From Burkholderiales bacterium (GTDB lineage Bacteria; Pseudomonadota; Gammaproteobacteria; Burkholderiales; Casimicrobiaceae), in the NCBI GenBank assembly GCA_015075645.1, contig JABTUF010000005.1, positions 186,001-250,000 of the forward strand: a stretch of 64,000 nucleotides of DNA. The letters run 5' to 3'. Below the pieces are notes generated by a model, which did not search any database, was not told the DNA's origin, and saw only the letters and a program-made list of their open reading frames with translations. Numbering within the stretch: position 1 is the stretch's first letter; each line of letters opens with the position of its first letter. Of this stretch, positions 18,105-29,481 are shown in pieces. Both the position numbers and the translations under genes were made by a program.

Positions 18105-18871
18105 CGACGGCGTCCGCCGAGTCCGGCCCGCAGCGCGTCGGGTTCGTCATCGGAGGCGCGCAGAAGGCCGGGACGACCGCGCTCGCCTGGATGATCGTCG
18201 ACCACCCGAAGCTCACGATCGCGATGGGCAAGGAGGCGCACTGGTTCGACGACGAGCGGAACTTCCGCCGTGGCGGGAAGCCCGTCTCGACCTACGAGCA
18301 GGCGTACTTCGCGGGCGCGGAACCCGGCACGACGCTCTTCGACGCGACGCCGAGCTACCTGTGGTGGCCGCGGGCGCCGGAACGCATCCGTGCCTACAAC
18401 CCGGCAATGCGCTGGATCGTGCTGCTGCGCGACCCGGTCGATCGCGCGTACTCGCACTGGAACATGATGCGCTCGCGCGGCACCGAGGAGCTGGGATTCG
18501 TCGACGCCCTCCGGGTCGAGCAGGAGCGCATGCGCACGGCGGATCCCGACCAGGCCCAGCGCGTCTCCTACTTCTCGCGCGGCCTCTACGCCCATCAGAT
18601 TCGCCGCCTCTGGAGCCTGTTCCCGCGCGAGCAGACGCTGATCCTGCGCAGCGACCGGCTCGACGACGATCCCGCCGGCACCGTCGCCGATGTGCTGGCG
18701 TTCGTCGGCGTCGAGCCGATGGACGAGGTCGAGGGGCAACGGCGCAACGTCGGTGTCTACGCAGCCCCGATCGCCCCCGAGGACCGGCGCACGGTGCGCG
18801 CCATGTACGACGACGACCTGCGCGACCTCGAAGGCCTGCTGGATTGGGACCTCTCCGACTGGCGCAGCTGA
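18101..18871 (+). CDS. PAPS-dependent sulfotransferase
   Basis: This 256-residue protein of the heparan-sulfate-type sulfotransferase fold transfers sulfate from PAPS to an unknown acceptor. The 5'-phosphosulfate loop is GGAQKAGTTALAWMI (about residues 18-32), and the 3'-phosphate motif is LLRDPVDRAYSHWNMM (about 108-123). SYFSRGLYAHQIRRLWSLFP is also typical of the family. The start is a GTG at 18101, overlapping the previous stop (GTGA), so it is coupled to the FMN protein. The pairing suggests a shared pathway, but I cannot name it. Confidence 0.88.
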   Translation: MTTASAESGPQRVGFVIGGAQKAGTTALAWMIVDHPKLTIAMGKEAHWFDDERNFRRGGKPVSTYEQAYFAGAEPGTTLFDATPSYLWWPRAPERIRAYNPAMRWIVLLRDPVDRAYSHWNMMRSRGTEELGFVDALRVEQERMRTADPDQAQRVSYFSRGLYAHQIRRLWSLFPREQTLILRSDRLDDDPAGTVADVLAFVGVEPMDEVEGQRRNVGVYAAPIAPEDRRTVRAMYDDDLRDLEGLLDWDLSDWRS

Positions 18872-18875
18872 CCTG

Positions 18876-19679
18876 CTACCGCGCGGCCGCGCGCGCCTTC
18901 GGATCCTGTCCGTAGAACGCCGCGAACTGCCGGTAGACCTCCGGATATTCTCCGGCCAGCGTCGCGGGTGACGCGAAAAACACCTCGGAGAGCACCGCGA
19001 AGAACTCGCCGGGACTCTCCGCGGCGTAGGGATCGATCGCGGTGTCGAGGTCGCGATCGACGCGCGCGGAGAAGTCGTGGTACGCGTCCGACATCGCGCG
19101 CTTCCAGGCCCGGGCATCCATCGAGGGAGGCAGCGGCGGGCAACCGTTCGCGTCGCCGTCGCGCATGTCGATTTTGTGCGCGAACTCGTGGATCACCAAG
19201 TTCATGCCCGCAACGTCGAAGTCCGACGAGGCCTCGACGTCGGGCCACGACAACACCACCGGACCGCCGGGCATCGCCTCGCCGGCGAGCGGCCCGTCGT
19301 TGACGTGCACGACGCCCGCGTCGTCCTCCCAGGTCCAGTCGGGCACGAACTGGGCCGGATAGACGACGACGTTCTCGAAGTCGTCGTACCAGTCGAGCGA
19401 CAGCCCGAGGACGAGCACGCAGGCCTGCACCGCGATCACGACGCGTTGCAGCGGCGTCACCTCGTGCCCGCCGGCGCCCACGATCGACTTGGCCTCGAGG
19501 AACAGCACGACCAGTTCGCGCAGCGTCGCGCGCTCGGCCTCGCTCGTGCCGGCGAGGAACGGCAGCGCCGAGATCGCCTCGTCCCACAGCGCGTCGGGAA
19601 GGGCCGAGCGCGACAGCACGCGCCGGCGGCGCCAGCGCTTCAGCGCGTCAAGAATCGCGTCGCTCCTGATCCTCGGCAT
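18876..19679 (-). CDS. mtfA: Zinc-dependent peptidase MtfA (M90 family)
   Basis: This 267-residue protein has the M90 peptidase core: LVIHEFAHKIDMRDGDANG supplies the HExxH-like zinc site (HEFAH, about residues 157-161), with a downstream helix EFFAVLSEVFFASP providing the third ligand. In E. coli MtfA is an aminopeptidase that also inactivates the glucose regulator Mlc. The ATG at 19679 matches the family N-terminus; the gene starts 32 bp inside the 3' end of rmuC, an unusually long same-strand overlap. Its stop is 4 bp from the end of the convergent sulfotransferase gene. Confidence 0.92.
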   Translation of the reverse strand: MPRIRSDAILDALKRWRRRRVLSRSALPDALWDEAISALPFLAGTSEAERATLRELVVLFLEAKSIVGAGGHEVTPLQRVVIAVQACVLVLGLSLDWYDDFENVVVYPAQFVPDWTWEDDAGVVHVNDGPLAGEAMPGGPVVLSWPDVEASSDFDVAGMNLVIHEFAHKIDMRDGDANGCPPLPPSMDARAWKRAMSDAYHDFSARVDRDLDTAIDPYAAESPGEFFAVLSEVFFASPATLAGEYPEVYRQFAAFYGQDPKARAAAR

Positions 19680-21132
19680 CGTCGCCGCCGTCAGCACCTC
19701 CCTCCGCCCTGAGCTCCAGAAGGGCGGCGGCCTCGGCTTCCGGCAGTGCCTCCACGCTTCGAAGCTTGCGACCGATGGTCGTGGTCTTCCCTCTCGCCTC
19801 ATCAATGGTATTGGCCGCGGCCTGGAGGCTCCTCTTCGCACGGGCAAGGACTTCGCCGAACTTCCCGAACTCGGTGCGCACCGCACCGAGCGTGCGCCAG
19901 ACCTCGGCGGACCGCTCTTCGATCGCGATCGTGCGAAAGCCCATCTGCACGATGTTCAGGAGCGCGAGGAAGTTGGTCGGCCCCGACAGCGTCACGCGGA
20001 ACTCTCGCTGCAGGTCGTCCGCGAGGCCCGGGCGCGCCATCATCTCGGCGTACAGGCTCTCGGTCGGCAGGTACAGGAAGGCGAAATCGCTGGTATGCGG
20101 CGGCGACACGTACAGCGTCCGGATCGTCTTCGCCTGCGCGCGCAGGAACTGCGCGAGGGCGCGGCGCGCCGATTCGGCCGCGCCGGCATCGTTCCGCTCG
20201 AGAGCGTCCTGCAGGCGCTCCCATTCCTCGACCGGGAACTTGGCGTCGACCGGGATCCAGACCGCCTGCTCGTCGGGCTTGCCCGGCATCCGGATCGCGA
20301 ACTCGACGCGCCGGCCGCTGCCCGGCACCGTCTCGACGTTGGTCGCGAACTGCCCCGGCGTGAGCACCTCCGAGAGCAGCGCGCCGAGCTGCATTTCGCC
20401 CCAGGTACCGCGTTTCTTGACGTTCGTCAGCACGCGCTTCAGGTCGCCCACGCCTACGGCGAGGCTTTGCATCTCGCCGAGACCCTTGTGCACCTGCTCC
20501 AGGCGATCGGAGACCTGCTTGAACGACGCGCCGAGGCGTTCGTCGAGCGTCGCCTGCAGCTTCTCGTCGACGGTCACCCGCATCTGCTCGAGCTTCGCGT
20601 CGTTCGCGACGCGCAGCGTATCGAGGCGCTGCTCGACGTTCAACCGGATCGCCTCGAGTTTCTGGTCGTTGCGCTGCGCGAGTTCCGCGACCCGATCCGC
20701 GAGCGTGCGCGCCTGCGCGGTCTGCTGGTCGGCGGCGGCGCGCAGCCCCTCCTGCGTCGAGGTCCGGAACTCGTTCAGCCGCTCGCCGAACGCGGTGAAC
20801 GCGTCGCCCTGGCCGCGGTTGAGCCCGGCGAACTGCTGGGCCATCGTTCCGGCGAACTGCGTCAGGCGGTCTCCGACCTCGCCTCTCAGCGTCTGCGACG
20901 CCTTGCCGTGCTCGTCGCGCGCGATCGCGAGGTCCTGCCGCAACTCGGCGCGCGCGCCCTGCATGTCCAGTTTGAGATCACGCTCGAGGTCTTCGCCCTG
21001 CGCGCGGACGACGGCGATCTCGCGCGCGAGCGACCCGAGCCGCGTGATCGCCACGACGGCGAGCCCGATCACGGCGACGCCGGCGACGATGGCGACCGCC
21101 AGGATCGTGATGAGGAGCGGGGAGTCCTGCAT
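19648..21132 (-). CDS. rmuC: DNA recombination protein RmuC
   Basis: This 494-residue protein has an N-terminal membrane anchor (LLITILAVAIVAGVAVIGLA) and a long coiled coil up to about residue 210. The RmuC nuclease-like domain follows, with KKRGTWGEMQLGALLSEVLT, IPVDAKFPVEEWERL, DFAFLYLPTESLYAEM and GPTNFLALLNIVQMGF. RmuC limits inversions at short inverted repeats in E. coli and has a PD-(D/E)xK-like fold. This is relevant in a genome with many palindromic repeats. The C-terminus is acidic and overlaps the mtfA start. Confidence 0.94.
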   Translation of the reverse strand: MQDSPLLITILAVAIVAGVAVIGLAVVAITRLGSLAREIAVVRAQGEDLERDLKLDMQGARAELRQDLAIARDEHGKASQTLRGEVGDRLTQFAGTMAQQFAGLNRGQGDAFTAFGERLNEFRTSTQEGLRAAADQQTAQARTLADRVAELAQRNDQKLEAIRLNVEQRLDTLRVANDAKLEQMRVTVDEKLQATLDERLGASFKQVSDRLEQVHKGLGEMQSLAVGVGDLKRVLTNVKKRGTWGEMQLGALLSEVLTPGQFATNVETVPGSGRRVEFAIRMPGKPDEQAVWIPVDAKFPVEEWERLQDALERNDAGAAESARRALAQFLRAQAKTIRTLYVSPPHTSDFAFLYLPTESLYAEMMARPGLADDLQREFRVTLSGPTNFLALLNIVQMGFRTIAIEERSAEVWRTLGAVRTEFGKFGEVLARAKRSLQAAANTIDEARGKTTTIGRKLRSVEALPEAEAAALLELRAEGGADGGDDAEDQERRDS

Positions 21133-21178
21133 GGAACAAGTCTAGCAGCCGGTGCGGCTCACAGCGTGAGCCGACCGA

Positions 21179-22231
21179 TCACGACTCGGTGAGGGCGAGC
21201 AGCGCGAACGAGGCGAGCCAGTGCGTGCCGACGAAGTCGTCGCTGTCGAGCCCGGCCCACCCGGCCGCGAGATGGCGATGCGCCGACGCGACGAGCACGC
21301 TCACGCGGGGATCGTCCCGCGCAAGTGCGTTCGCGATCCCGCGCAGGCACCAGGCGCGCGACAGGTTGAGGCCGTCGAGGTGCACGATCTGCGGGTCCGA
21401 GCGGTCGGAGGGCACCGCCGGCGTGAACAGCGACGCGGGCTCGCCGCGCTCGAGCCCCGGCAGGAAGCCGCCGAGCCACGCGCCGAAGCGCTCGTGCGGC
21501 AGCACCCGGCGCATCAGGTCGGCCTCCATCAGGACGGGCGACAGGAAGTCCGCGCCGGACGGCTCCCATGCGGCGGGCGCGTCGGCGTCCTCGCCGAACC
21601 ACGACAACGCCTTCGCGACGCATGCGGACTCCAGCGCTCCGTCTCCCGCCGCTCGCGCGTAGTCGAGCGCGAGCGCGAGACCGAAGGCCGAGTTGGCGTG
21701 CACGCCGTGGCGGATCGGGATCTGTGTGCGCGGCAACCACGTCCGCCAGCGCGCCGCGACGAGCTCGGCCAGCGGCGCGAGCGTGCGTGCCCATCGTCGC
21801 GCGTCGCCGCCCCCGTCCGCGCGCAGTTCACGCACCAGTTCGAGGAGCCATGCCCAGCCGTAGGTCCGCTCGAACGACGCGGAGAGCGGCCGAGCGAAGT
21901 AGGCGCACTCGGAGGCGATCGTCTCGGCCGTGACGTGCGCGTCGAACACGCGGACGATCGACGCGCGTTCCGGCAAGCCGGGCACGAGCCGCGCGAGCCG
22001 CGCGAGCGTCCAGTGCATGTGGACGCTGGAATGCCAGTCGAAGGATCCGAAGAAGGCGGGATGCCATTCGCGCGGCGAACGAAGGTCGTCGGGCGAACCG
22101 AGGACGTGGACCTGCATCGAAGGGTACTCGACGGCGAGGCTCGCGAGCGCAACTCGCGCGAGGCGCGAGGCGACGTCGGGCGTCAACGCCGGCGCCCGCC
22201 CGGCGAGATCGCTTCGCGCAGGATCGCGCAT
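21179..22231 (-). CDS. DUF2891 family protein
   Basis: This protein of about 350 residues is recognised by [20 protein letters not shown] (about residues 55-74), [14 protein letters not shown] and the C-terminal [16 protein letters not shown] with [17 protein letters not shown], the pattern of DUF2891. The repeated Trp/His-rich helices suggest an alpha/alpha toroid of the kind seen in glycosidases and related enzymes, but the activity is unknown. An upstream ATG at 22291 would add 20 low-complexity residues; I prefer the ATG at 22231, with GGGGAGG upstream. It lies between typA and rmuC on the same strand. Confidence 0.85.
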   Translation of the reverse strand: MRDPARSDLAGRAPALTPDVASRLARVALASLAVEYPSMQVHVLGSPDDLRSPREWHPAFFGSFDWHSSVHMHWTLARLARLVPGLPERASIVRVFDAHVTAETIASECAYFARPLSASFERTYGWAWLLELVRELRADGGGDARRWARTLAPLAELVAARWRTWLPRTQIPIRHGVHANSAFGLALALDYARAAGDGALESACVAKALSWFGEDADAPAAWEPSGADFLSPVLMEADLMRRVLPHERFGAWLGGFLPGLERGEPASLFTPAVPSDRSDPQIVHLDGLNLSRAWCLRGIANALARDDPRVSVLVASAHRHLAAGWAGLDSDDFVGTHWLASFALLALTES

Positions 22232-22332
22232 CGTCAAACCGCCTCCCCGGCAGGCCCCATCGGCTCCTCCCGCGTCGTGGTCATCGGCCACGCACTCCGC
22301 CTGATGCGCATTCGCGCGCGAACGAACGCGCC

Positions 22333-24186
<1,854 letters not shown>

Positions 24187-24211
24187 GGGGTGGACGCCAA
24201 AAAAGCCTTTG

Positions 24212-24240
24212 ATTATAGCAACTTGGGGTGCCCAAACCAA
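24212..24240 (-). promoter_or_regulatory. Sigma-70 promoter of typA
   Basis: The minus strand reads TTGGTT (24240-24235), a 17-bp spacer, then a perfect TATAAT (24217-24212), 26 bp before the typA start codon. The -10 is perfect and the spacing is ideal. Confidence 0.75.
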
Positions 24241-24459
24241 GCGACGACGGTGCCTCCGGCCGGCGCGCCGCACTTGCCGGGCGGCGGTGGACCCCGACCG
24301 GCGACCGGGGTTCGCGCCCGCCCGAACGGCCTTCCCCCGGAACCCCCGCTGCGCTATCATGTCGAAGTCATTGTTTCCGGTCGCTTTTTCCACTGTCGAT
24401 GCCGCAGCCTGGACCGGAACTCGCGCATGCGAGTGGGCCGCGTTCCAGGAGATGTCGAG

Positions 24460-25995
24460 ATGAGCAGTGCCCCGAGCTTCGCGGAGCTCGGCCTCGCGCC
24501 GGAGTTGCTCCGCGCGGTGGCTGACTCCGGCTACACCCACCCCACCCCGATCCAGGCCCAGGCGATTCCCGTCGTTCTCGCGGGACGCGACGTCATGGGC
24601 GGCGCCCAGACCGGCACCGGCAAGACCGCCGGATTCGCGCTTCCTATCCTGCACAAGCTCCTCGCGCACGCGAACACGAGCCCGTCGCCCGCGCGCCATC
24701 CGGTGCGGGCGCTGATCCTCGCGCCGACCCGCGAACTCGCGATCCAGGTCGAGGAGTCGGTCAAGACCTACGGCAAGCACACGAACCTGCGCTCGACCTG
24801 CGTGTTCGGCGGCGTCGACATCAAGCAGCAACTGCCGATCGTGCGCGGCGGCGTCGAGATCCTCGTGGCCACGCCGGGGCGCCTGCTCGACCACATCGAG
24901 CAGAAGAGCGTGCATCTGGGGCAGGTCGAGATCTTCGTGCTCGACGAGGCCGACCGGATGCTCGACATGGGCTTCATCCCGGACATCAAGCGCATCATGG
25001 CGCTCCTGCCCGCGACCGCGAAGCGCCAGAACCTCCTGTTCTCGGCGACGTTCTCCGCCGAGATCAAGAAGCTCGCCGACTCGCTCCTGAACCAGCCGCA
25101 GCTGATCGAGGTCGCGCGGCGCAACACCGCGGCGGAGACGGTCGCGCAGAGCGTGTACAAGTGCCCGCAGGACGCGAAGCGCGCGCTCCTCGCGCACATC
25201 GTGAAGTCGCGCGGGCTGCGCCAGGTCCTCTGCTTCGTGCGGACCAAGCACGGCGCGTCGCGCCTCGCGCGGCAGCTCGAGAAGGACGGGCTCGAAACCT
25301 CCGCCATCCACGGCGACAAGACCCAGGCCGCGCGCCTGGAGGCGCTCGCCGCGTTCAAGGAAGCGAAGCTCGAGGTGCTCGTGGCGACCGACGTCGCCGC
25401 GCGCGGCCTCGACATCGACGACCTGCCACTGGTCGTCAACTACGAGCTGCCGCACGTCCCCGAGGATTACATCCACCGCATCGGCCGCACCGGCCGCGCG
25501 GGCGCGCAGGGCGAGGCGATCTCGCTCGTCGACCCGAGCGAGACCAAGTACCTGACCGAGATCGAACGCCTGCTCAAGAAGCCGATCGCGATCGCGACCC
25601 CCGATGGGTTCGACCCCGAAGCCGCCGGACAGCGGCGCGAGCGGCCCGAGCGCCGCACGCCGGTGCGCGAGCCGCGCCCGAAGGCCGAACGCGCGGAGCG
25701 CGCGCCGAGAGGCGAACGCGCCGTGCGCGAACCGAAGGCCACACGTTCCCCCGCAGCGCCGCGCTCGACACGCGAGGCCGAGCGCGAAGCCGCGTACGCG
25801 CGCAATCCCGACCAGCCGGTGGTACGCAAGGCGGCACCCTCGCCGCAGGTTCGCTCCGAGGCGGGTCAGCGTCGCGGGTTCGGCGCGAATCGGCCGGTGC
25901 CGGCGCTGCTGATGAAGCGCCCGGCCGCGGCGCCCGCGGCCGACTCGGCCCCCGCGGTCGTGCCGGCCGCCGCATCGGAAGCCGAGAAGGCGTAA
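24460..25995 (+). CDS. rhlE: DEAD-box RNA helicase RhlE-like
   Basis: This 511-residue ATP-dependent RNA helicase has all core motifs: the Q-motif [18 protein letters not shown], Walker [12 protein letters not shown] (about residues 48-58), [10 protein letters not shown], the [13 protein letters not shown] box, [22 protein letters not shown] and [12 protein letters not shown]. RhlE proteins act in ribosome assembly and RNA decay in the cold. The tail beyond residue 390 is an Arg/Glu/Pro-rich, low-complexity RNA-binding extension. The ATG at 24460 has AGGAG 8 nt upstream; an in-frame ATG at 24427 is less well placed. A possible -10 (TATCAT, 24355-24360) lies in the 273-bp gap with typA. Confidence 0.94.
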   Translation: MSSAPSFAELGLAPELLRAVADSGYTHPTPIQAQAIPVVLAGRDVMGGAQTGTGKTAGFALPILHKLLAHANTSPSPARHPVRALILAPTRELAIQVEESVKTYGKHTNLRSTCVFGGVDIKQQLPIVRGGVEILVATPGRLLDHIEQKSVHLGQVEIFVLDEADRMLDMGFIPDIKRIMALLPATAKRQNLLFSATFSAEIKKLADSLLNQPQLIEVARRNTAAETVAQSVYKCPQDAKRALLAHIVKSRGLRQVLCFVRTKHGASRLARQLEKDGLETSAIHGDKTQAARLEALAAFKEAKLEVLVATDVAARGLDIDDLPLVVNYELPHVPEDYIHRIGRTGRAGAQGEAISLVDPSETKYLTEIERLLKKPIAIATPDGFDPEAAGQRRERPERRTPVREPRPKAERAERAPRGERAVREPKATRSPAAPRSTREAEREAAYARNPDQPVVRKAAPSPQVRSEAGQRRGFGANRPVPALLMKRPAAAPAADSAPAVVPAAASEAEKA

Positions 25996-26020
25996 CGCCG
26001 GACGAGATCCGCGGCCGACG

Positions 26021-27154
26021 ATGCCGATGGTCGTCGTCGCGCTGTGCCGCGCGGGCTTCGAGCGCGAGGCCGCGCTCGACCTCGCCGCGATCGCGAATGC
26101 GGCGCGGCTCGCGATCCGCTGCGAAACGACGCCGGGCGAGGCGCGCGTCGTCGCGCACGTCGATGGCGACGATGCCGCGTCCTGGCATCGAGCAGCGGCC
26201 GGTCGCCCCCCGGTGTTCGTGCGGACGTCGTTCGTCGGCACCGGTCCGCACGTCCTCGCCGTCGATGGCGAGCGGCGCCCCGATCGCGTCGCCGCGCTGG
26301 TCGCCGCCTTCGACGCGCTCGCGCGCATGCCCGGTCACGAACCGCCGTGGCTCGCCCCCTGGATCGAGTACCCGGACACCAACGAGGGCAAGGCGCTCTC
26401 CCCGCTCGCGCAGATGCTCGATGCCCGTCTCGCGGCGGCCCTGCGCGAACGCGGCCTCGTGCGCGACGGCGCGGCGACACGCGCGCACGTGTCGCTCGTC
26501 GACGGCCGCCGCGCGTACGTCGGAACCTGCGCCGCCGGGCACGAGCCCAGGTGGCCGCTCGGCATCCCCCGACTGCGCATGCCGCGCGAGGCACCGTCCC
26601 GCTCGACGCTGAAGCTCGCCGAAGCGATCGCGGTGTTCCTGGGGCCACGCGAACGCGAACTCCTGCACATCGGCCAGGCGGCGGTCGACCTCGGCGCCGC
26701 ACCGGGTGGCTGGACCTGGCAACTCGTCGCCCGCGGCCTCCAGGTCACCGCCGTCGACCACGGCGCGCTCTCGCCCGCGCTGGCGCGCGACGTCAACGTC
26801 GAGCACGTGCGCGCCGACGGTTTCGCGTGGCGTCCGCGGCGCCCGGTCGACTGGCTCGTCTGCGACATCGTCGAGCGGCCGTCGCGCGTCGCTTCGCTCG
26901 TCGCCGACTGGATCGCGTCGGGCGCGACCGCGCGCGCCGTCTTCAACCTGAAGCTGCCGATGAAGTCGCGCCACGACGAAGTCGCGCGTTGCGAAGCGCA
27001 GATGCGCTCGCGCTTCGAGAGCGCGGGTGTCGACGCCACGGTCGCCTTCCGGCACCTCTACCACGACCGCGAAGAGGTCACCGGTTACGTCGAGGCAGGA
27101 GGCCGCGGTCCGGGACGACGTCGCGATCGCGGTCGGCCGGCCCGCGCGACCTGA
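26021..27154 (+). CDS. rlmM: 23S rRNA 2'-O-ribose methyltransferase RlmM
   Basis: This 377-residue enzyme methylates the ribose of C2498 in the 23S peptidyl-transferase centre (E. coli numbering, from the family). An N-terminal THUMP-like part (1-170) precedes a Rossmann methyltransferase domain with LDLGAAPGGWTWQLVARG-type SAM motif I (here VDLGAAPGGWTWQL, about 226-239), VDWLVCDIVERPSRV, and FNLKLPMKSRHDEV, which together supply the K-D-K-E catalytic set. It starts 25 bp after rhlE, in the same direction, so both may act on 50S maturation. The C-terminus is Arg-rich. Confidence 0.94.
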   Translation: MPMVVVALCRAGFEREAALDLAAIANAARLAIRCETTPGEARVVAHVDGDDAASWHRAAAGRPPVFVRTSFVGTGPHVLAVDGERRPDRVAALVAAFDALARMPGHEPPWLAPWIEYPDTNEGKALSPLAQMLDARLAAALRERGLVRDGAATRAHVSLVDGRRAYVGTCAAGHEPRWPLGIPRLRMPREAPSRSTLKLAEAIAVFLGPRERELLHIGQAAVDLGAAPGGWTWQLVARGLQVTAVDHGALSPALARDVNVEHVRADGFAWRPRRPVDWLVCDIVERPSRVASLVADWIASGATARAVFNLKLPMKSRHDEVARCEAQMRSRFESAGVDATVAFRHLYHDREEVTGYVEAGGRGPGRRRDRGRPARAT

Positions 27155-27175
27155 ACGCGGGCCGCACGCTTCCGA

Positions 27176-28114
27176 CTACGCGTCGTCGCCGCCGCGGTTC
27201 GCGCCAGCGCCGTCGGCGAGCGAGCCGCCAATGCGGCCGCCGGCATCGACCCACAGGTGCGGCAGCCCGAGGCCGGCGAGCCACGCCGGGCCATCGTCCT
27301 CCTTCAGCATCGCGATCGTCGCGGCGCTGCCCGCGACGACGCAGAGTTCGGCGGTCACGGACACCGCCGCGAGACCGCGCACCGGCATGCCGGTGCGCGG
27401 GTGGAGGAGGTGCCCGTAGCGCACGCCGTCGACGACGATGCACCGCTCGTAGTCGCCGCTCGACGCGAGGGCCCCGGCGCGAAGCCGCACCGACGCCAAG
27501 GCGGCACCGGCACCGTCCGGATCGCGCACGCCGATCCGCCACGGACCGCCGTCCGCGCGCGGCCCGACGATCGCGATGTCGCCACCGAGGTTCACGAGTC
27601 CGCCGGTCGCTCCCCACTCGCGCGCGAGCGCCGCCGAGCGGTCGGCGGCGTACTCCTTCACGATGCCGCCGAGGTCCAGTTCCATGCCGGGGACGGTGAA
27701 GCGCAGCGTCGGGCGCCGCCACAGGACCTTGTCCCAGCCGACGCGCGGCAGCAGCGCCGCGACGCGCGAGGGATCCGGCAGGCGGGCGCTCGCGAAGTCC
27801 CAGGCTTCGCGCAGCACCCCGGAGGTGATGTCGAAGAGGCCGCCGCTCTCGCGATGACAGGTCGCGGCGTAGTCGAGGAGACTCGCGGTCTCGTCGTCGA
27901 CGTCGATCGTCCCCCCGACGGCGGCGACGCGATTGATGCCGCCGAGCACGCTCGCCGGCCGGTAGCGCGAGTGCCGCGCCTCGAGCGCTTCCACCAGCGC
28001 GACGATCGCGCCGGCGATCGATCGTGCCGCAGCGTCGTCGCCGGCGACGAGCTGGACCTCGCAGGGCGACCCCATCGCCCGGAAGGTGCTTCGGTATGCG
28101 GGAGGCAGCGTCAT
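27176..28114 (-). CDS. apbE: FAD:protein FMN transferase (ApbE)
   Basis: This 312-residue enzyme covalently attaches FMN to threonine of target proteins such as NqrB/RnfG-type redox pumps. Family landmarks are FRAMGSPCEVQLVAGDD, ESGGLFDITSGVLREAWDF, LDLGGIVKEYAADRSAAL, GGLVNLGGDIAIVGP and HLLHPRTGMPVRGLAAVSV (metal and FAD site). Many ApbE proteins are lipoproteins with a signal peptide; none is visible here, which suggests a cytoplasmic form. The ATG at 28114 was chosen because the upstream in-frame extension is low complexity. No obvious flavinylated target protein is encoded in the window. Confidence 0.92.
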   Translation of the reverse strand: MTLPPAYRSTFRAMGSPCEVQLVAGDDAAARSIAGAIVALVEALEARHSRYRPASVLGGINRVAAVGGTIDVDDETASLLDYAATCHRESGGLFDITSGVLREAWDFASARLPDPSRVAALLPRVGWDKVLWRRPTLRFTVPGMELDLGGIVKEYAADRSAALAREWGATGGLVNLGGDIAIVGPRADGGPWRIGVRDPDGAGAALASVRLRAGALASSGDYERCIVVDGVRYGHLLHPRTGMPVRGLAAVSVTAELCVVAGSAATIAMLKEDDGPAWLAGLGLPHLWVDAGGRIGGSLADGAGANRGGDDA

Positions 28115-28181
28115 CGTCCGGGCGGATGCGCGTCGCCGGCACTCCGCGGCGCGCCTTCGCGCCGGCGGCGGCGCCGTGCCG

Positions 28182-29456
28182 TCATTCGTCGCTGATGAGC
28201 CCGAGCCGCCGGTAGATCGGCCGGATGTCGACCGCGAGGCGCGGCAGCGCGCGCAGGAACACGAGCGCGCCCAGCACGCACACGAGGCCATTGATGAGGA
28301 ACGTCGCCTCGACGCCGATCCGCGCGGCGAGCGCCCCCGCGCACATGTGCCCGATCGGCGCGACTCCGAGGAACGCGAGCGTGTAGAAGCCGGCCACGCG
28401 GCCGCGCAGGCGATCCTCGACGATGGTCTGGAGGATCGAGTTCGACGACGCCGCGGCGAGGATCAGGCCCCCGCCCACCACGACCATCAGCGCGAGCGCG
28501 GGCGGCAGGACGCCGAGGTGCGAGAACGCCGCCAATGCCAGCCCGCTCGCGAGCGACGCCCCGCCGATCACGCGCCCCAGCCCCCGTACCGACGCACGCC
28601 CCGCGAGCCACGCGGTACTCGCGAACGCGCCGAGGCCGGCCGCCGCGAGCAGGAACCCCAGTGTCTGCGGACCGCCCTGGAAGCGGACCTCCGCGTAGAT
28701 CGGCATCAGCGAGCTGTAGGGCGTGATCGTGAACGCCTGCGTCGCGACGAGCGCGAGGAGCGCGCGCGCGGGAGGAAATCCGATCGCGTAACGCGCGCCT
28801 TCGACGTAGCTTCGCCACCAGGATGCATCGCGCCTGCCCGCCGGTTCCGCCGGCCAGCGCATGCGCAGGAGCGACGCGAGCACGGCGAGGAACGACACGG
28901 CGTTGATCGCGAAGCACACCGCCTCGCTCGTCACCGCGAGCACCAGTCCCGCGACCGCGGGCCCGACGACGCGCGCGCCGTTCACCATCATCGAATTGAG
29001 CGCGATCGCGTTGGCGAGATCGGCGCGATCGTCGACGAAGCGGACGTAGGAGGACTGGCGCAGCACGACGTCGAAGGTCTGCACCACCGACAGGAACAAC
29101 GCCAGCGCGATCAGATGGGCGACTTCGATCCTCCCCGTCCAGGCCAGGATCGCGAGCGCGGCGGCCTGCAACATCAGCAGCGACTGGGTGACGAGGAGCG
29201 CGTGCCGCTGGTCGACGCGGTCGACGAGGACGCCCGCGAACGTGCCGAGGGTGAGCATGCCGACGTTCGCGCAGAACGCGACCAGTCCCAGCAGGAACGG
29301 CGAACCGGTGAGGCGCCAGGTGAGCCAGCCCATCGCGACCTGCTGCGCCCAGGTGCCGATCAGCGAGACGCCCTGCCCGGCGAAGAACAGCCGGTAGTTG
29401 CGGTGGCGCAGCGACCGGAACGTCTGATGCGCGCGCTCGGCGAGCCGTTCGATCAT
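28182..29456 (-). CDS. MFS transporter (EntS/MFS_3-like exporter)
   Basis: This 424-residue, 12-TM major facilitator protein begins FRSLRHRNYRLFFAGQGVSL, the standard N-terminal signature of the EntS-like MFS_3 group. The loop after helix 2 reads GVLVDRVDQRHALLVTQSLL, a version of the MFS motif A. Helix repeats continue to RALPRLAVDIRPIYRRLG. The substrate is not predictable. The ATG at 29456 is preferred over a GTG at 29471. It lies 25 bp after the LOG-family gene and 67 bp before apbE, all on the minus strand. Confidence 0.88.
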   Translation of the reverse strand: MIERLAERAHQTFRSLRHRNYRLFFAGQGVSLIGTWAQQVAMGWLTWRLTGSPFLLGLVAFCANVGMLTLGTFAGVLVDRVDQRHALLVTQSLLMLQAAALAILAWTGRIEVAHLIALALFLSVVQTFDVVLRQSSYVRFVDDRADLANAIALNSMMVNGARVVGPAVAGLVLAVTSEAVCFAINAVSFLAVLASLLRMRWPAEPAGRRDASWWRSYVEGARYAIGFPPARALLALVATQAFTITPYSSLMPIYAEVRFQGGPQTLGFLLAAAGLGAFASTAWLAGRASVRGLGRVIGGASLASGLALAAFSHLGVLPPALALMVVVGGGLILAAASSNSILQTIVEDRLRGRVAGFYTLAFLGVAPIGHMCAGALAARIGVEATFLINGLVCVLGALVFLRALPRLAVDIRPIYRRLGLISDE

Positions 29457-29481
29457 CGCGACCCCGCGCACGCGGTGCCGG

